From IMG/VR virus record IMGVR_UViG_3300033233_000010, positions 1 to 64,000 of that record: a DNA stretch of 64,000 nucleotides. One strand, 5' to 3'. Below the pieces are notes generated by a model. That model was not told where the DNA came from. It did no database searches and saw nothing but the letters and a program-made list of their open reading frames with translations. How positions within the stretch are numbered: the stretch's first letter is position 1; the number at the start of each line of letters is the position of its first letter. A program made the translations under genes and the position numbers. This document shows, piece after piece, positions 30,738-38,554 of this stretch. Source of the DNA: a virus.

Positions 30738-31133
30738 TCAGAGCCCGAACCGCTTCTTGATCGTCTGAGCGGCGCGGTCGCGAGCCTGCACGGCGTTCGA
30801 GTTGATCGCGACCGGCGGAGGCTTGTCGTAGAGCGCGGCCAGCCGATCGACGATCGAGGTCCCAGCGCCGTGGGCCACACGCTCGGCGAGATCGGCGAGC
30901 GGCGCGTAGACGGCCTCGCCCGTACAGACCAGGCCGACGAGGGTCGAGACGAGCCACGCCAGGAAGTCGTGGTCGTCGAGCACCTTCGAGAGATCCAGAA
31001 CACCCTCGCTGGGGTTCCACAGCTCGGATAGCTTATCCACACAGTCTGAGTCGAGCCCAGCCGCCACCGCGGCGGGTCTGAGTACCCCGTGTTGGAACCA
31101 CCGCGCCGTCTCGGCGTCGAGCTGAAAGCGCAT
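30738..31133 (-). CDS. Unknown 131-residue helical protein with IVDRLAAL motif
   Basis: MRFQLDAETARWFQHGVLRP then helices (DDHDFLAWLVSTLVGLV) and TSIVDRLAALYDKP, the recurrent peptide. Divergent from the plus gene at 31156 with only 22 bases between, so the two promoters overlap. Confidence 0.72.
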   Translation of the reverse strand: MRFQLDAETARWFQHGVLRPAAVAAGLDSDCVDKLSELWNPSEGVLDLSKVLDDHDFLAWLVSTLVGLVCTGEAVYAPLADLAERVAHGAGTSIVDRLAALYDKPPPVAINSNAVQARDRAAQTIKKRFGL

Positions 31134-31155
31134 ACCCGAGAGGATAGTCCAAGCC

Positions 31156-31527
31156 ATGTCGAAGCCCAAGCCCGCGGCGCCACGAGCCGAGTTTTTCGTC
31201 GGCGACGTGCCGCCGCCCATCGTAAAGCAGGTCAAGAAGGCGATCGAGGAGCCCGCCGCGACCGACGACTCGATCGACCTCCCGCGCAACAAGCAGCTCG
31301 TCGTTGCACACGATGTCCCGATGGAGGACGACCCGGGCGCGCTTCTCCGGCAGCTCACCGCCGGGATGCCCCCCGGCGCGATGCGCCCCGATGAGATCGC
31401 GGACGAGGCCAACCGCGCAAGGCACAACGCGCACATCGACCTCCTCCGTATGACCGACGCGGAGCAACGCCGGCAGCGTCGGGCGAAGCTGGCCGAGGAG
31501 CGGGGTAAGCAGAAGCGCAAGAGGTAG
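31156..31527 (+). CDS. Unknown 123-residue protein
   Basis: Starts MSKPKPAAPRAEFFVGDVPPP; the C-terminal half is a long basic helix (ANRARHNAHIDLLRMTDAEQ ... KLAEERGKQKRKR) that may be a coiled coil. Function unknown. Confidence 0.72.
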   Translation: MSKPKPAAPRAEFFVGDVPPPIVKQVKKAIEEPAATDDSIDLPRNKQLVVAHDVPMEDDPGALLRQLTAGMPPGAMRPDEIADEANRARHNAHIDLLRMTDAEQRRQRRAKLAEERGKQKRKR

Positions 31528-31530
31528 TCG

Positions 31531-31743
31531 ATGTTCATCGCGCTCGATCCGGGATCGTTCGCGCTCGGCATCATCGCCGGGTGCGCGTGCTTCATCGCTG
31601 GTTACGGCGCGGCTGGCATTTACTACCGCCGTCGTCCTCCGGCGCTCGATCATCGGTTCATGGAGCACTTCAACAAGCACACGTTCTACTCGGGCGAGGC
31701 GGGACCGACCGAACCGCCGACCACGGAGCACACAGATGAGTGA
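31531..31743 (+). CDS. Small membrane protein (70 aa)
   Basis: One hydrophobic segment near the N terminus (GSFALGIIAGCACFIAGYGAA) followed by YYRRR and a hydrophilic tail. Function unknown. Confidence 0.7.
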   Translation: MFIALDPGSFALGIIAGCACFIAGYGAAGIYYRRRPPALDHRFMEHFNKHTFYSGEAGPTEPPTTEHTDE

Positions 31744-31906
31744 GACGGAAACGAAGGTCCAGCTGTGGAGCACAGTCATCATCGCCAACACAGGTCAAGT
31801 CGTCTCGGGGTGGGATTGGCTCGGCACTATTCACGTCTGCGACGGCCTAATCGTCTACCCCGGCACGACACGGCCCGTCGGAAAGGTCAAACCGCGTGAT
31901 CGCTAA
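31736..31906 (+). CDS. Unknown 56-residue protein
   Basis: ATG overlaps the end of the previous gene by 8 bases. MSETETKVQLWSTVIIANTG, a beta-rich middle (WDWLGTIHVCDGLIVYPG) and a basic end. The coupled start supports it; no family recognised. Confidence 0.6.
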   Translation: MSETETKVQLWSTVIIANTGQVVSGWDWLGTIHVCDGLIVYPGTTRPVGKVKPRDR

Positions 31907-32204
31907 GGTGTGGCGTGGGCTTCACTTTCACAGGTACAAGGACAACCCGATGGAGAAGGCGTTCGCCGCCGCGTTCGAGCAGCTCAACAAGACCGGGCCC
32001 GGCCTACCGCGCGAACCGTTCGTCGACACGCTGCTCAACGAAACCAGCCGGCCAACTCCGTGCTCACGCCGCGACCAGCAGGTCGCCTGCACGCTCGCCC
32101 AGTGGCTCGGTTCGCCTGTCGGCATCGAGTGGGTGATGCGTGTGCTCGCCAAGAACAAGAACAAGATCGGAAGACCGATCCCGGAGGAGTTGACGAGTGG
32201 CTGA
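31896..32204 (+). CDS. Unknown 102-residue protein
   Basis: GTG 11 bases inside the previous gene. Helical middle (MEKAFAAAFEQLNKTGPGLP) and basic tail. Function unknown. Confidence 0.65.
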   Translation: MIAKVWRGLHFHRYKDNPMEKAFAAAFEQLNKTGPGLPREPFVDTLLNETSRPTPCSRRDQQVACTLAQWLGSPVGIEWVMRVLAKNKNKIGRPIPEELTSG

Positions 32205-32514
32205 GACGACGAACGACGACAAGACGGAGGAGGAGAAATTCGCCGCGCTCCAGTGGTTCGACCTCGGACGCGGGGCGGGCAAGGACGAGTTCCTGCGCTG
32301 CCGCCTCCTCCAGCCCGGCTCGACCGGACCGTGGGTCATCGCCACGGTCTGCGAGCGTCGTAACTACTCGACCAAGGCAAAGACGGAGGCGACCAACGAG
32401 ACGGTTGTCGTCGACGCCATCACGCGGTCCATGGTCATCGTCCCGAACGACCCGCGGATGTCGCCTCCGGTCCACCGCCGCGATGCGCGTGTGCTCACCG
32501 AAGGCAAGCCGTGA
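32197..32514 (+). CDS. Unknown 105-residue protein
   Basis: GTG 8 bases inside the previous gene. Acidic N terminus (TTNDDKTEEEKFAALQWFDL), beta-rich middle (GPWVIATVCERRN). Function unknown. Confidence 0.7.
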   Translation: MAETTNDDKTEEEKFAALQWFDLGRGAGKDEFLRCRLLQPGSTGPWVIATVCERRNYSTKAKTEATNETVVVDAITRSMVIVPNDPRMSPPVHRRDARVLTEGKP

Positions 32515-33051
32515 GCGAGCAGGTCAACATCCACGGCAACATCACGTTCTCCGACAACTACGGCAAGCAGTACGAAGTGGTCGCTGAGATCAAAAAGCTC
32601 CGCGCTTCGGTCGAGCTTCTCCTCAAGCTGTCCACTGTCCGACTCGGTTCGGTGAACGTCGATGCGCTGGATGCGCTCAAACTCCACTGGTTCCAGAGCG
32701 TCTTCGGTAACTTCGGCGTCGGATGGAGCGCGTCGCGCGTCATCCTCGGCGCAGCCCGGCTACGACATAGAGCACTTGGAGTCCGGGGTCAAGACGGGGC
32801 TCCCGAACGACCTCACGACACCCGACAACCGGTGGAACTTCGTCAACACGCTCAAGCTCATCATCGCGTCCAAGGTGTTCGAGCCGGCCCCCTTGTCGGT
32901 CGAGAGCCTGATCCGCGCCGTCATCAGTAACACAGCCACGCTCGATCCCATCTCACAGGTAGGCGCGTTGGCAGCTATCTGCCCGGAGATCAAGCCGGAC
33001 GGCGTGCGCCCGGCGGAGTCCCTTGCTCTGGCGTCCCAACTAGCTTCATGA
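32511..33051 (+). pseudogene. Unknown gene apparently split by a +1 frame change
   Basis: GTG at 32511 opens a normal-looking protein (MSEQVNIHGNITFSDNY ... WFQSVFGNFGVGWSASRV) up to about 32750. Beyond this, the protein-like sequence continues in the +1 frame (QPGYDIEHLESGVKTGLP ... SLALASQLAS, stop 33051), while the first frame becomes Arg-rich junk. The second frame has no good start of its own except ATGs at 32662 and 32671 that would encode junk first. One base change near 32745-32757 would restore a ~180-residue protein. Function unknown. Confidence 0.55.
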
Positions 33052-33835
33052 GCCACGGGGCCTTCATCGAGCGTTCGGGGCCGCGGGCGAGTCGCTTGTT
33101 GTGCCACCGGGTTCCGGTCCCGGCGACCGCGTCTCTGGGGTTCATGTTCCCCGGGAGGTCGTTCTTCATCGGCAGCGCGTAGCCCTGGCCGTCTGAGCCG
33201 GGGATCATAGCCGCGTTGGCTCCGATCGCCCGATCGTAGAGGCTCTCCGCCTTGGGCTCGCGTCCGGTTCGTACCTTGACCGCCTGGATCGCCGCCTTCT
33301 TCCCGAGTCCCTTGGCGCCGCGGATGGCGACGGCGAGTCCACGGATGCCGTCGGCGTCGATCCACGCTCGCTTGAAGGTCTCGATCGGAACATGCCCGTA
33401 CTTTGGCGCACGAACCCGCGGGTCCATGAAGTAGACGCTTCCGTTGTCGACCGTGACCACGACGACATAGTGCCCGTAGGCGTGTTTGTCGATGCGCGCG
33501 TTGGCCGAGGGCCTGGCCTGAAATTCGACGATCACCGTCTCGCCGCCCCTGACCCTTCGCCGGAGGTCGTCGATGGTCATGCGCCTGACGAGGTCGGCAC
33601 GAAGCCCGAGGTGTCGCGCCAGAGCAGCCATCGTGGGAGCCTCGGTCCCGCGCTTCCAGTTGGTCCCGAGCGGCTTCATGATCTGGCGCTCGGATTCGGC
33701 GGGAAGCCGCCAGTAGCGGAAGATCGAGAGAAGCGCCGCGGCGCCGCACGAGTAGCTCGTCGACTGGAAGACGTGAGGAACCGAGAGAGCTTCGAGCCCG
33801 CCCGACGCCTCCAACAGTCGATCGAAGAGACTCAC
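32990..33835 (-). CDS. C39-like cysteine peptidase with SLFDRL start
   Basis: 281 residues from a GTG at 33835. N terminus MSLFDRLLEASGGLEAL shares the SLFDR..EA signature with 10847-11650. The peptidase C39-like core follows: catalytic Cys in QSTSYSCGAAALLSIF, His in HAYGHYVVVVTVDNG and Asp in YFMDPR. Such domains cut peptides after double-glycine motifs in bacteriocin exporters; in phage they may process virion proteins or cleave cell-wall peptides. The C-terminal ~100 residues are unrecognised and end PPGARRPA. Overlaps the converging gene by 62 bases. Confidence 0.82.
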   Translation of the reverse strand: MSLFDRLLEASGGLEALSVPHVFQSTSYSCGAAALLSIFRYWRLPAESERQIMKPLGTNWKRGTEAPTMAALARHLGLRADLVRRMTIDDLRRRVRGGETVIVEFQARPSANARIDKHAYGHYVVVVTVDNGSVYFMDPRVRAPKYGHVPIETFKRAWIDADGIRGLAVAIRGAKGLGKKAAIQAVKVRTGREPKAESLYDRAIGANAAMIPGSDGQGYALPMKNDLPGNMNPRDAVAGTGTRWHNKRLARGPERSMKAPWLMKLVGTPEQGTPPGARRPA

Positions 33836-33865
33836 GGGTTCGAGTTTAACGTTTGTCGGCTTTTC

Positions 33866-33875
33866 GGGGTAGAAC
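33866..33875 (+). promoter_or_regulatory. GGGGTAGAAC element before 33897
   Basis: Plus-strand GGGGTAGAAC preceded by an AT-richer patch, 21 bases before the GTG at 33897; a GAGGAGAAA Shine-Dalgarno-like stretch lies between them. Confidence 0.5.
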
Positions 33876-33896
33876 GGAGCGCTTAGAGGAGAAACC

Positions 33897-34280
33897 GTGG
33901 CCGACAAGATGGCGAAGTCCGCGTCAGTAACGACGACAACGACGAAGGTGATCGACACCAAGCCGGCGATGTCCGACGCCGACGCGAAGTGGTTCGAGAG
34001 CCTGAAGGGCGTCCTCCGGCTCTACGAGAACACGCTCGCTTCGAGCGGGGTCATCCGCGCGAAGGCGACCGACGGGTCGGAGCTGACGCGCGTCTCGCGG
34101 CTCGGTCACGCGAGATGGATGCTCGACCAGCTCCTCCAAGGGGTCGAGCCGCGGCACCGCGATCCGCTCGTCGCGCTCGCCCACTTCGGCATGATCCAGG
34201 GGCTCCTCTGGGGCGAGAACGTCTTCCCGATGTCGGCCCTTCACGACCACGCTCGCCAGCTCTACCCCGAAACCAGGTGA
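33897..34280 (+). CDS. Unknown 127-residue helical protein
   Basis: GTG start with GAGGAG upstream. Ser/Thr-rich start (KSASVTTTTTKVIDTKP), then helices (DAKWFESLKGVLRLYENTL, RWMLDQLLQGVEPRHRDPLV). Function unknown. Confidence 0.75.
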   Translation: MADKMAKSASVTTTTTKVIDTKPAMSDADAKWFESLKGVLRLYENTLASSGVIRAKATDGSELTRVSRLGHARWMLDQLLQGVEPRHRDPLVALAHFGMIQGLLWGENVFPMSALHDHARQLYPETR

Positions 34281-34687
34281 ACGCGCATCTCGTTGGGTCA
34301 CGCCCGGTTGTGGGGGCTTCGACGGAGTTCTACATCCGGCTGGACGACGATGACACCGGACGCATCTTCGTCTGCGACGGAAACAAGCAGCGCCTCCCCA
34401 TCGTTCGGGCGGCTGTTGTCGATGGGAATCGCCCGGTGTCGAGCATCGTGCAGAAGCCGCCTGGCGCCCTGGAGACGCGAGCCAACGCCGTCTACGTGAA
34501 CGCCCCGATGGGCGGGGAGACCCTCGTCGTGGTGGTTGGACGCGCACTCTACGATCAGTTCGGGGAAAGTAACGACCCCGACAAGACTTCCGTGTATCTT
34601 ATCTGCCAGTCGATGACCGTCATCGACAGGGTCGGCGAGTTGGCCGAGGGCATGGATCGTCAGCCCGATGCCGAGAGGAAACCGTAG
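34277..34687 (+). CDS. Unknown 136-residue beta-rich protein with VIDRVGEL motif
   Basis: GTGA overlap. Beta-rich (TEFYIRLDDDDTGRIFVCDG, ANAVYVNAPMGGETLVVVV) and C-terminal TVIDRVGELAEGMD, part of the recurrent peptide set. Function unknown. Confidence 0.72.
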   Translation: MNAHLVGSRPVVGASTEFYIRLDDDDTGRIFVCDGNKQRLPIVRAAVVDGNRPVSSIVQKPPGALETRANAVYVNAPMGGETLVVVVGRALYDQFGESNDPDKTSVYLICQSMTVIDRVGELAEGMDRQPDAERKP

Positions 34688-35135
34688 GGACGCCGCAAGG
34701 CCGACCGATCAACCTGATTGGGATGTCTGCATCGCATGGCGACGGATGCTCGTCGCCATGATGAATTCTTCGTGGGACATCGATGTCGCTGTCGAGCCGT
34801 TCCTGCGCAGCACGAGACGGCTCGTCGAGGCGCACTCCGATCCCGATGTCCAGACGGCAGCGCGCAAGCCTCTTCGCGCCGCCTGGATGCTGCTCAAGGC
34901 GAAGCGCTACTACGAGTGCTGCACGGCGGCGCTGGAGTGTCGAGTCCGCATCTTTGGCATCGAGGGGCCCGGTCGCATCGAGGTGGTCGGCCAAGCCCTG
35001 TGTCGAGCCATCCGAGGCGCTTACCCGGCTTCGCCGCCGGGGTTCGAGCGCGTGGGTCGGATGCGGCAGACCGACCGACCCAAGCTCGGCGGCTTCGACT
35101 GGAGTTCCATGCCGACGCCCGATGGAAACGACTGA
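34668..35135 (+). CDS. Unknown 155-residue helical protein
   Basis: ATG inside the previous gene's end. Helical (RRMLVAMMNSSWDIDVAV, ARKPLRAAWMLLKAKRYYE) with cysteines CCTAALEC. Function unknown. Confidence 0.7.
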   Translation: MPRGNRRDAARPTDQPDWDVCIAWRRMLVAMMNSSWDIDVAVEPFLRSTRRLVEAHSDPDVQTAARKPLRAAWMLLKAKRYYECCTAALECRVRIFGIEGPGRIEVVGQALCRAIRGAYPASPPGFERVGRMRQTDRPKLGGFDWSSMPTPDGND

Positions 35136-35137
35136 TC

Positions 35138-35147
35138 GGGGTAGAAC
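35138..35147 (+). promoter_or_regulatory. GGGGTAGAAC element before 35154
   Basis: Plus-strand GGGGTAGAAC ends exactly 6 bases before the GTG at 35154, the same spacing as at 4058, 9429 and 11887. Confidence 0.55.
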
Positions 35148-35153
35148 CCTGGC

Positions 35154-36008
35154 GTGACGGACGCGAAACGACCGCTGCCCTATCTCATCGCGCGCATCGC
35201 CCACGACGGCAGGCCGTGGCCGGATGACGGCACCTTCGATAAGATCGCGGCGTCCAAGGGGGCCATCCTCGGCGATGACGGTTGGTTCACGCGCGGTCGA
35301 CGCCGAGGCCGGTGGTATCTCGACGTGTCGCTGGCGAACTACGCGCCGATCATCGTGGCGCGCGAAAGGCTCAACGACATCCGCGCGCTCGAAGACCTGC
35401 GTTACCGCGCACAAGTCCACGTCGAGAGGGTACTGGAGCCGCTCTATCAGAAGTCCATCGCTCGGCTCCGGGCAGCTGACGACCCGCGGATCGTCCGCGG
35501 CGACAGGATCATGCGGATCGAGTTCACCAAGGACCACGTCTACTCGTCGGAGAGCTTTCCTACCGAGCGGGAGATCAAGGCCCCGGAGAACGCCGGAATC
35601 GTCGACAGGATCAGCGCAATCCCCACCCCGGACCACGAAGACTTCAAGGCCGGAGAGAACTGGCTGTTTCATCAGCGCGGAATCCACGCGGGTCTGTTCC
35701 GCGTGGGTCGCGCGGAGGCGGCGCTTCGCAAGGCGCTCGACCTCTACCGCCTCAAGCACCACCCGAAGGAGATGAGACTCCACTCGGACAGGCGTCCGAC
35801 CTTCGTCTTCATCATCAACGGGCGCTACTACCCGATCGGGCGCGAGGAGTACCAGAAGAACATCGTCATCTGGCCGCAGCTGTCCGACATCGTGGTCAAC
35901 TTAGACAAGGAGAACACGCGTGGCGAAGATCAAAGTAGTGGACGAGCTTCCGCCCGAGGTAGTGGCGATGCTCGCAGCTCTGTACTCGCGAAGCCCGAAG
36001 AGCGTTGA
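35154..36008 (+). CDS. Unknown 284-residue protein
   Basis: GTG at leaderless spacing from its promoter-like element. Mixed alpha/beta protein: WFTRGRRRGRWYLDVSLANY, GDRIMRIEFTKDHVYSSESF, NAGIVDRISAIPTP (a form of the recurrent peptide), HQRGIHAGLFRVGRAEAAL, RRPTFVFIINGRYYPIG. The last ~30 residues overlap the thyX fragment in another frame and look low-complexity. No family recognised. Confidence 0.75.
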   Translation: MTDAKRPLPYLIARIAHDGRPWPDDGTFDKIAASKGAILGDDGWFTRGRRRGRWYLDVSLANYAPIIVARERLNDIRALEDLRYRAQVHVERVLEPLYQKSIARLRAADDPRIVRGDRIMRIEFTKDHVYSSESFPTEREIKAPENAGIVDRISAIPTPDHEDFKAGENWLFHQRGIHAGLFRVGRAEAALRKALDLYRLKHHPKEMRLHSDRRPTFVFIINGRYYPIGREEYQKNIVIWPQLSDIVVNLDKENTRGEDQSSGRASARGSGDARSSVLAKPEER

Positions 36009-36075
36009 CGAGCATCTGGAGCAGGTTCTCAAGCGTGGCCCCGACAAGTTCATGGACGACTACTACGTCGGCTAG
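35920..36075 (+). pseudogene. thyX 5' remnant (51 codons)
   Basis: GTG with AAGGAG upstream encodes MAKIKVVDELPPEVVAMLAA ... DDYYVG and then TAG. It aligns along its whole length with the first ~53 residues of the complete ThyX at 36915 (shared VAMLAAxYSRxPxSV, RGxxKF, YVG) at roughly 50% identity. The match stops at the GGCTA of the conserved YVGYGHKS motif. I read it as the original gene start, cut off when the endonuclease unit inserted. It keeps a ribosome-binding site and could still make a 51-residue peptide. Confidence 0.85.
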
Positions 36076-36112
36076 GCTGGCAGTAGATCGCCTACGCTGT
36101 TAGCCTGTCAAC

Positions 36113-36955
36113 GTGGCCCATCGGATCTTGCCGCAAGAACACGTCCGTCGCGTCATCGAGATACACGGCACGCGTCTTCGTGTCGTAGACCACTACGTCG
36201 ATGCCCACACGAAGATCCGCTACGAGTGCCCGAGGCACGGACGGTTCTGGGCAGCGCCGAAGAACGTAGTCACCAGGCGCTCGGGTTGCCGTCGGTGCTA
36301 CGAAGCGACGGTTGGTCCACGGTGCCGAAAGACCCACGCGGTCTACACCGCGGAGGCGCGTGCCGTCGGGATTCGAGTAATCGACCGCTACGTCACCGCT
36401 CTGACGCCGATCCGACATCGATGCGCTAAGGGTCACACCTGGAGCACGTCACCGAACCAGTTGCTCTCGGGCTATGGATGTCCGCTCTGCGACCGATCTC
36501 AATTCAGGCGCCGCCCAGTTCGAGTCGGGAACCGGGAAGTGATGCTCCAAGGTTCCGAGGGAGTAGCTGTTGCACTCATGCTTGCCGCCGGTGTCGATCC
36601 TGACGACCTGGCGTTCACAACCGCAGAGGGCCGCCCGACGTTCCGATACAGATTCGACGGTCGGGTTCGCGTCTACGTGCCCGATGCCTTTCAGCTTTCG
36701 GTGCGTCAGGTCATCGAGGTAAAAAGCGCGGTAACGCTCGGGCTCTACGACTCGACACTGTTTGCGCAAGTGAAAGCCAAGGCCCGAGCCGTCGTAGCTG
36801 CCGGACTCTCGTATCGGCTGATGGTCATCCACCGGAAGCAAAACATCGACATCGGTTCGAGCTGGTTTCGGTGGTCGTGGCGAACACTTAACACGCGATT
36901 CAGGAGGAAGACCCATGCCCAAGATCGTCGTTCTCGACGGAAACGACGTTCCTAG
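36113..36955 (+). CDS. PD-(D/E)XK homing-type endonuclease with zinc-finger repeats
   Basis: 280 residues. Two treble-clef zinc repeats (YECPRHGRFWAAP ... GCRRC, and HRCAKGHTWSTSP ... GCPLC; DUF723-like modules of homing nucleases) are followed by a nuclease core: SEGVAVALMLAAGVDPDDLA, then VYVPDAFQL and VIEVKS, giving the E...PD...ExK set. The basic C terminus overlaps the thyX start by 41 bases. It lies exactly between the thyX 5' remnant and the complete thyX, so thyX is its likely target. Confidence 0.85.
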   Translation: MAHRILPQEHVRRVIEIHGTRLRVVDHYVDAHTKIRYECPRHGRFWAAPKNVVTRRSGCRRCYEATVGPRCRKTHAVYTAEARAVGIRVIDRYVTALTPIRHRCAKGHTWSTSPNQLLSGYGCPLCDRSQFRRRPVRVGNREVMLQGSEGVAVALMLAAGVDPDDLAFTTAEGRPTFRYRFDGRVRVYVPDAFQLSVRQVIEVKSAVTLGLYDSTLFAQVKAKARAVVAAGLSYRLMVIHRKQNIDIGSSWFRWSWRTLNTRFRRKTHAQDRRSRRKRRS

Positions 36956-38246
36956 CCCGGAAGACGTGGCGATGCTCGCAGCCATGTACTCACGAGATCC
37001 GCGATCGGTGCTCGACCATCTCGTCCAAGTGAAGCAACGCGGCTCGGCGAAGTTCCACGAGCAGTTTTATGTGGGCTACGGTCACAAGAGCATCGGCGAC
37101 TGCGGCTCGACGACGGTCTTCTTCGAGGGTGTCTCGATGTTGGCGGCGAAGGCCGTGCAGGACACCCCGCTGTACAACGGCCAGGAAGCCTCGACACGCT
37201 ACATCGACTTCTCCACACAGCTGATTCTCAACCCGCTCGCAACGCCGGGTGGGAAGGCTGTGCAGGACGCCTGGATGGCGCTCTACGCAGACACCATCGC
37301 GGCGCTCAAACCGCTTCTCGCCGAGCGCTACCCCCGGCAACCAGACCAGAAAGAGTCGGTGTGGACGAAGGCGATCGCCGCCAAAGCGTTCGACATCGGG
37401 CGGTCCCTGATACCAGCCGGCGGAACCACCAACGTCGCGTGGCACGTCAACCTGCGCCAAGCGTACGACCACAGCCGGGAGATGCGGAATCACCCGCTCC
37501 CCGAGATCGCCGGCCTTGGCGTGGGCGGAATCGAATGCCTGAAGGAGAAGTACCCGTCGAGCTTCTCCCACGAGGCGAAGCTCAAGGACGACAAGGCGCG
37601 CGAGAATTACAAGGCGGAGGAGCACTACATCGCGAAGAGCATGACGCGCTTCGCTTACTTCGCCGACACCGACGCCGTAGACGGGTTCTACGCCGACTTC
37701 GGCAAGCTCGACCTCCGCGCGATGGAGCCGCTCGGCGACCTCCTCGCCTCGCGACCGCCGCGGACCGAGCTGCACCAGCGCTTCCGCCAGTACGGGGTGA
37801 TCACGTTCAAGTTTCTCCTCGACTTCGGCAGTTACCGCGACCTCCAGCGGCAGCGGAGCGCTGTGCAGGAGATGCCGCTCCTCTCAATGCGCCACGGCTT
37901 CCACCCGTGGTACATCGAGCAGATGCCGCTCGGAACCGAAGCGCAGATCGCAGCGATCGGCAAGCTGGTCGAGCGGCTCCCAGCCGACGACTTCACCCGC
38001 CAGTACTACGTGCCCATGGGCTTCCGCTGCCCGGTCGTGATGACGTGTCCGCTCCCCTCGGCGGTCTACATCGCCGAGTTGCGAAGCGGGAACACCGTCC
38101 ATCCCACCCTCCGCGTGATCGCGCAGAAGATGGGCGAAGTGCTCAAGAAGACGATCCCCGAGCTGGCGATGCACCACGATATGTCGCCCGACTCGTGGAA
38201 CGTGAGGCGCGGAACGCAGGACATCGTAAAGAAAGCATCGGCGTAG
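36915..38246 (+). CDS. thyX: ThyX-like flavin-dependent thymidylate synthase, extended
   Basis: 443 residues; a strong AGGAGG lies 7 bases before the ATG, inside the endonuclease gene. N-terminal half carries YVGYGHKSIGDCGSTTVFFE and GQEASTRYIDFS (the ExSxRY part of the ThyX signature). The C-terminal half carries FKFLLDFGSYRDLQRQRSA, where the usual RHR is RQR, and YIAELRSGNTVHPTLR. Typical ThyX is 220-250 residues, so this is a two-lobed form. The enzyme would methylate dUMP to dTMP using FAD and methylenetetrahydrofolate. The first ~55 residues appear to have been replaced, see the remnant upstream. Confidence 0.87.
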   Translation: MPKIVVLDGNDVPSPEDVAMLAAMYSRDPRSVLDHLVQVKQRGSAKFHEQFYVGYGHKSIGDCGSTTVFFEGVSMLAAKAVQDTPLYNGQEASTRYIDFSTQLILNPLATPGGKAVQDAWMALYADTIAALKPLLAERYPRQPDQKESVWTKAIAAKAFDIGRSLIPAGGTTNVAWHVNLRQAYDHSREMRNHPLPEIAGLGVGGIECLKEKYPSSFSHEAKLKDDKARENYKAEEHYIAKSMTRFAYFADTDAVDGFYADFGKLDLRAMEPLGDLLASRPPRTELHQRFRQYGVITFKFLLDFGSYRDLQRQRSAVQEMPLLSMRHGFHPWYIEQMPLGTEAQIAAIGKLVERLPADDFTRQYYVPMGFRCPVVMTCPLPSAVYIAELRSGNTVHPTLRVIAQKMGEVLKKTIPELAMHHDMSPDSWNVRRGTQDIVKKASA

Positions 38247-38248
38247 CG

Positions 38249-38554
38249 ATGGCGCCGAAGGTGACTCCCGGCGTCTACCGCCACTACAAGGGGGGCCTCT
38301 ATCGCGTGTTCGGCGTTGCGGACTACACCGGCGAGCACGGCGATGTGTTCCCGAGCGCGCACCACCCGAAGACGGAAGGGTTTCCCGAGGGCGAGAAGCT
38401 CGTGGTCTACATCGGCCTCTACGACAACCCGCGCGGCAACCGCCTTTGCACAAGGCCGGTGCGTGAGTGGGTCGCGAAGCTCGTGCTCACCGCGAAGGAC
38501 GGCTACCCGGGAGGCCGAGTCGTCGAGCAGCGCTACGAGCGGATCGGAGACTAG
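38249..38554 (+). CDS. DUF1653-like protein
   Basis: 101 residues, 2 bases after thyX. TPGVYRHYKGGLYRVFGVAD, KLVVYIGLYDN and RPVREWVAKL match the DUF1653 pattern (PGxYxHxKGxxYxVxGxA ... VVY ... W.RP). Function of the family is unknown; it is common in phages and bacteria. Confidence 0.85.
   Translation: MAPKVTPGVYRHYKGGLYRVFGVADYTGEHGDVFPSAHHPKTEGFPEGEKLVVYIGLYDNPRGNRLCTRPVREWVAKLVLTAKDGYPGGRVVEQRYERIGD

Noticed and set aside
35920-37080. Group I/II intron or intein in thyX
   Set aside because: The downstream gene is complete with its own ribosome-binding site and a diverged N terminus, and the upstream copy ends in a stop at the break. Nothing needs splicing, and no intein end motifs are present.
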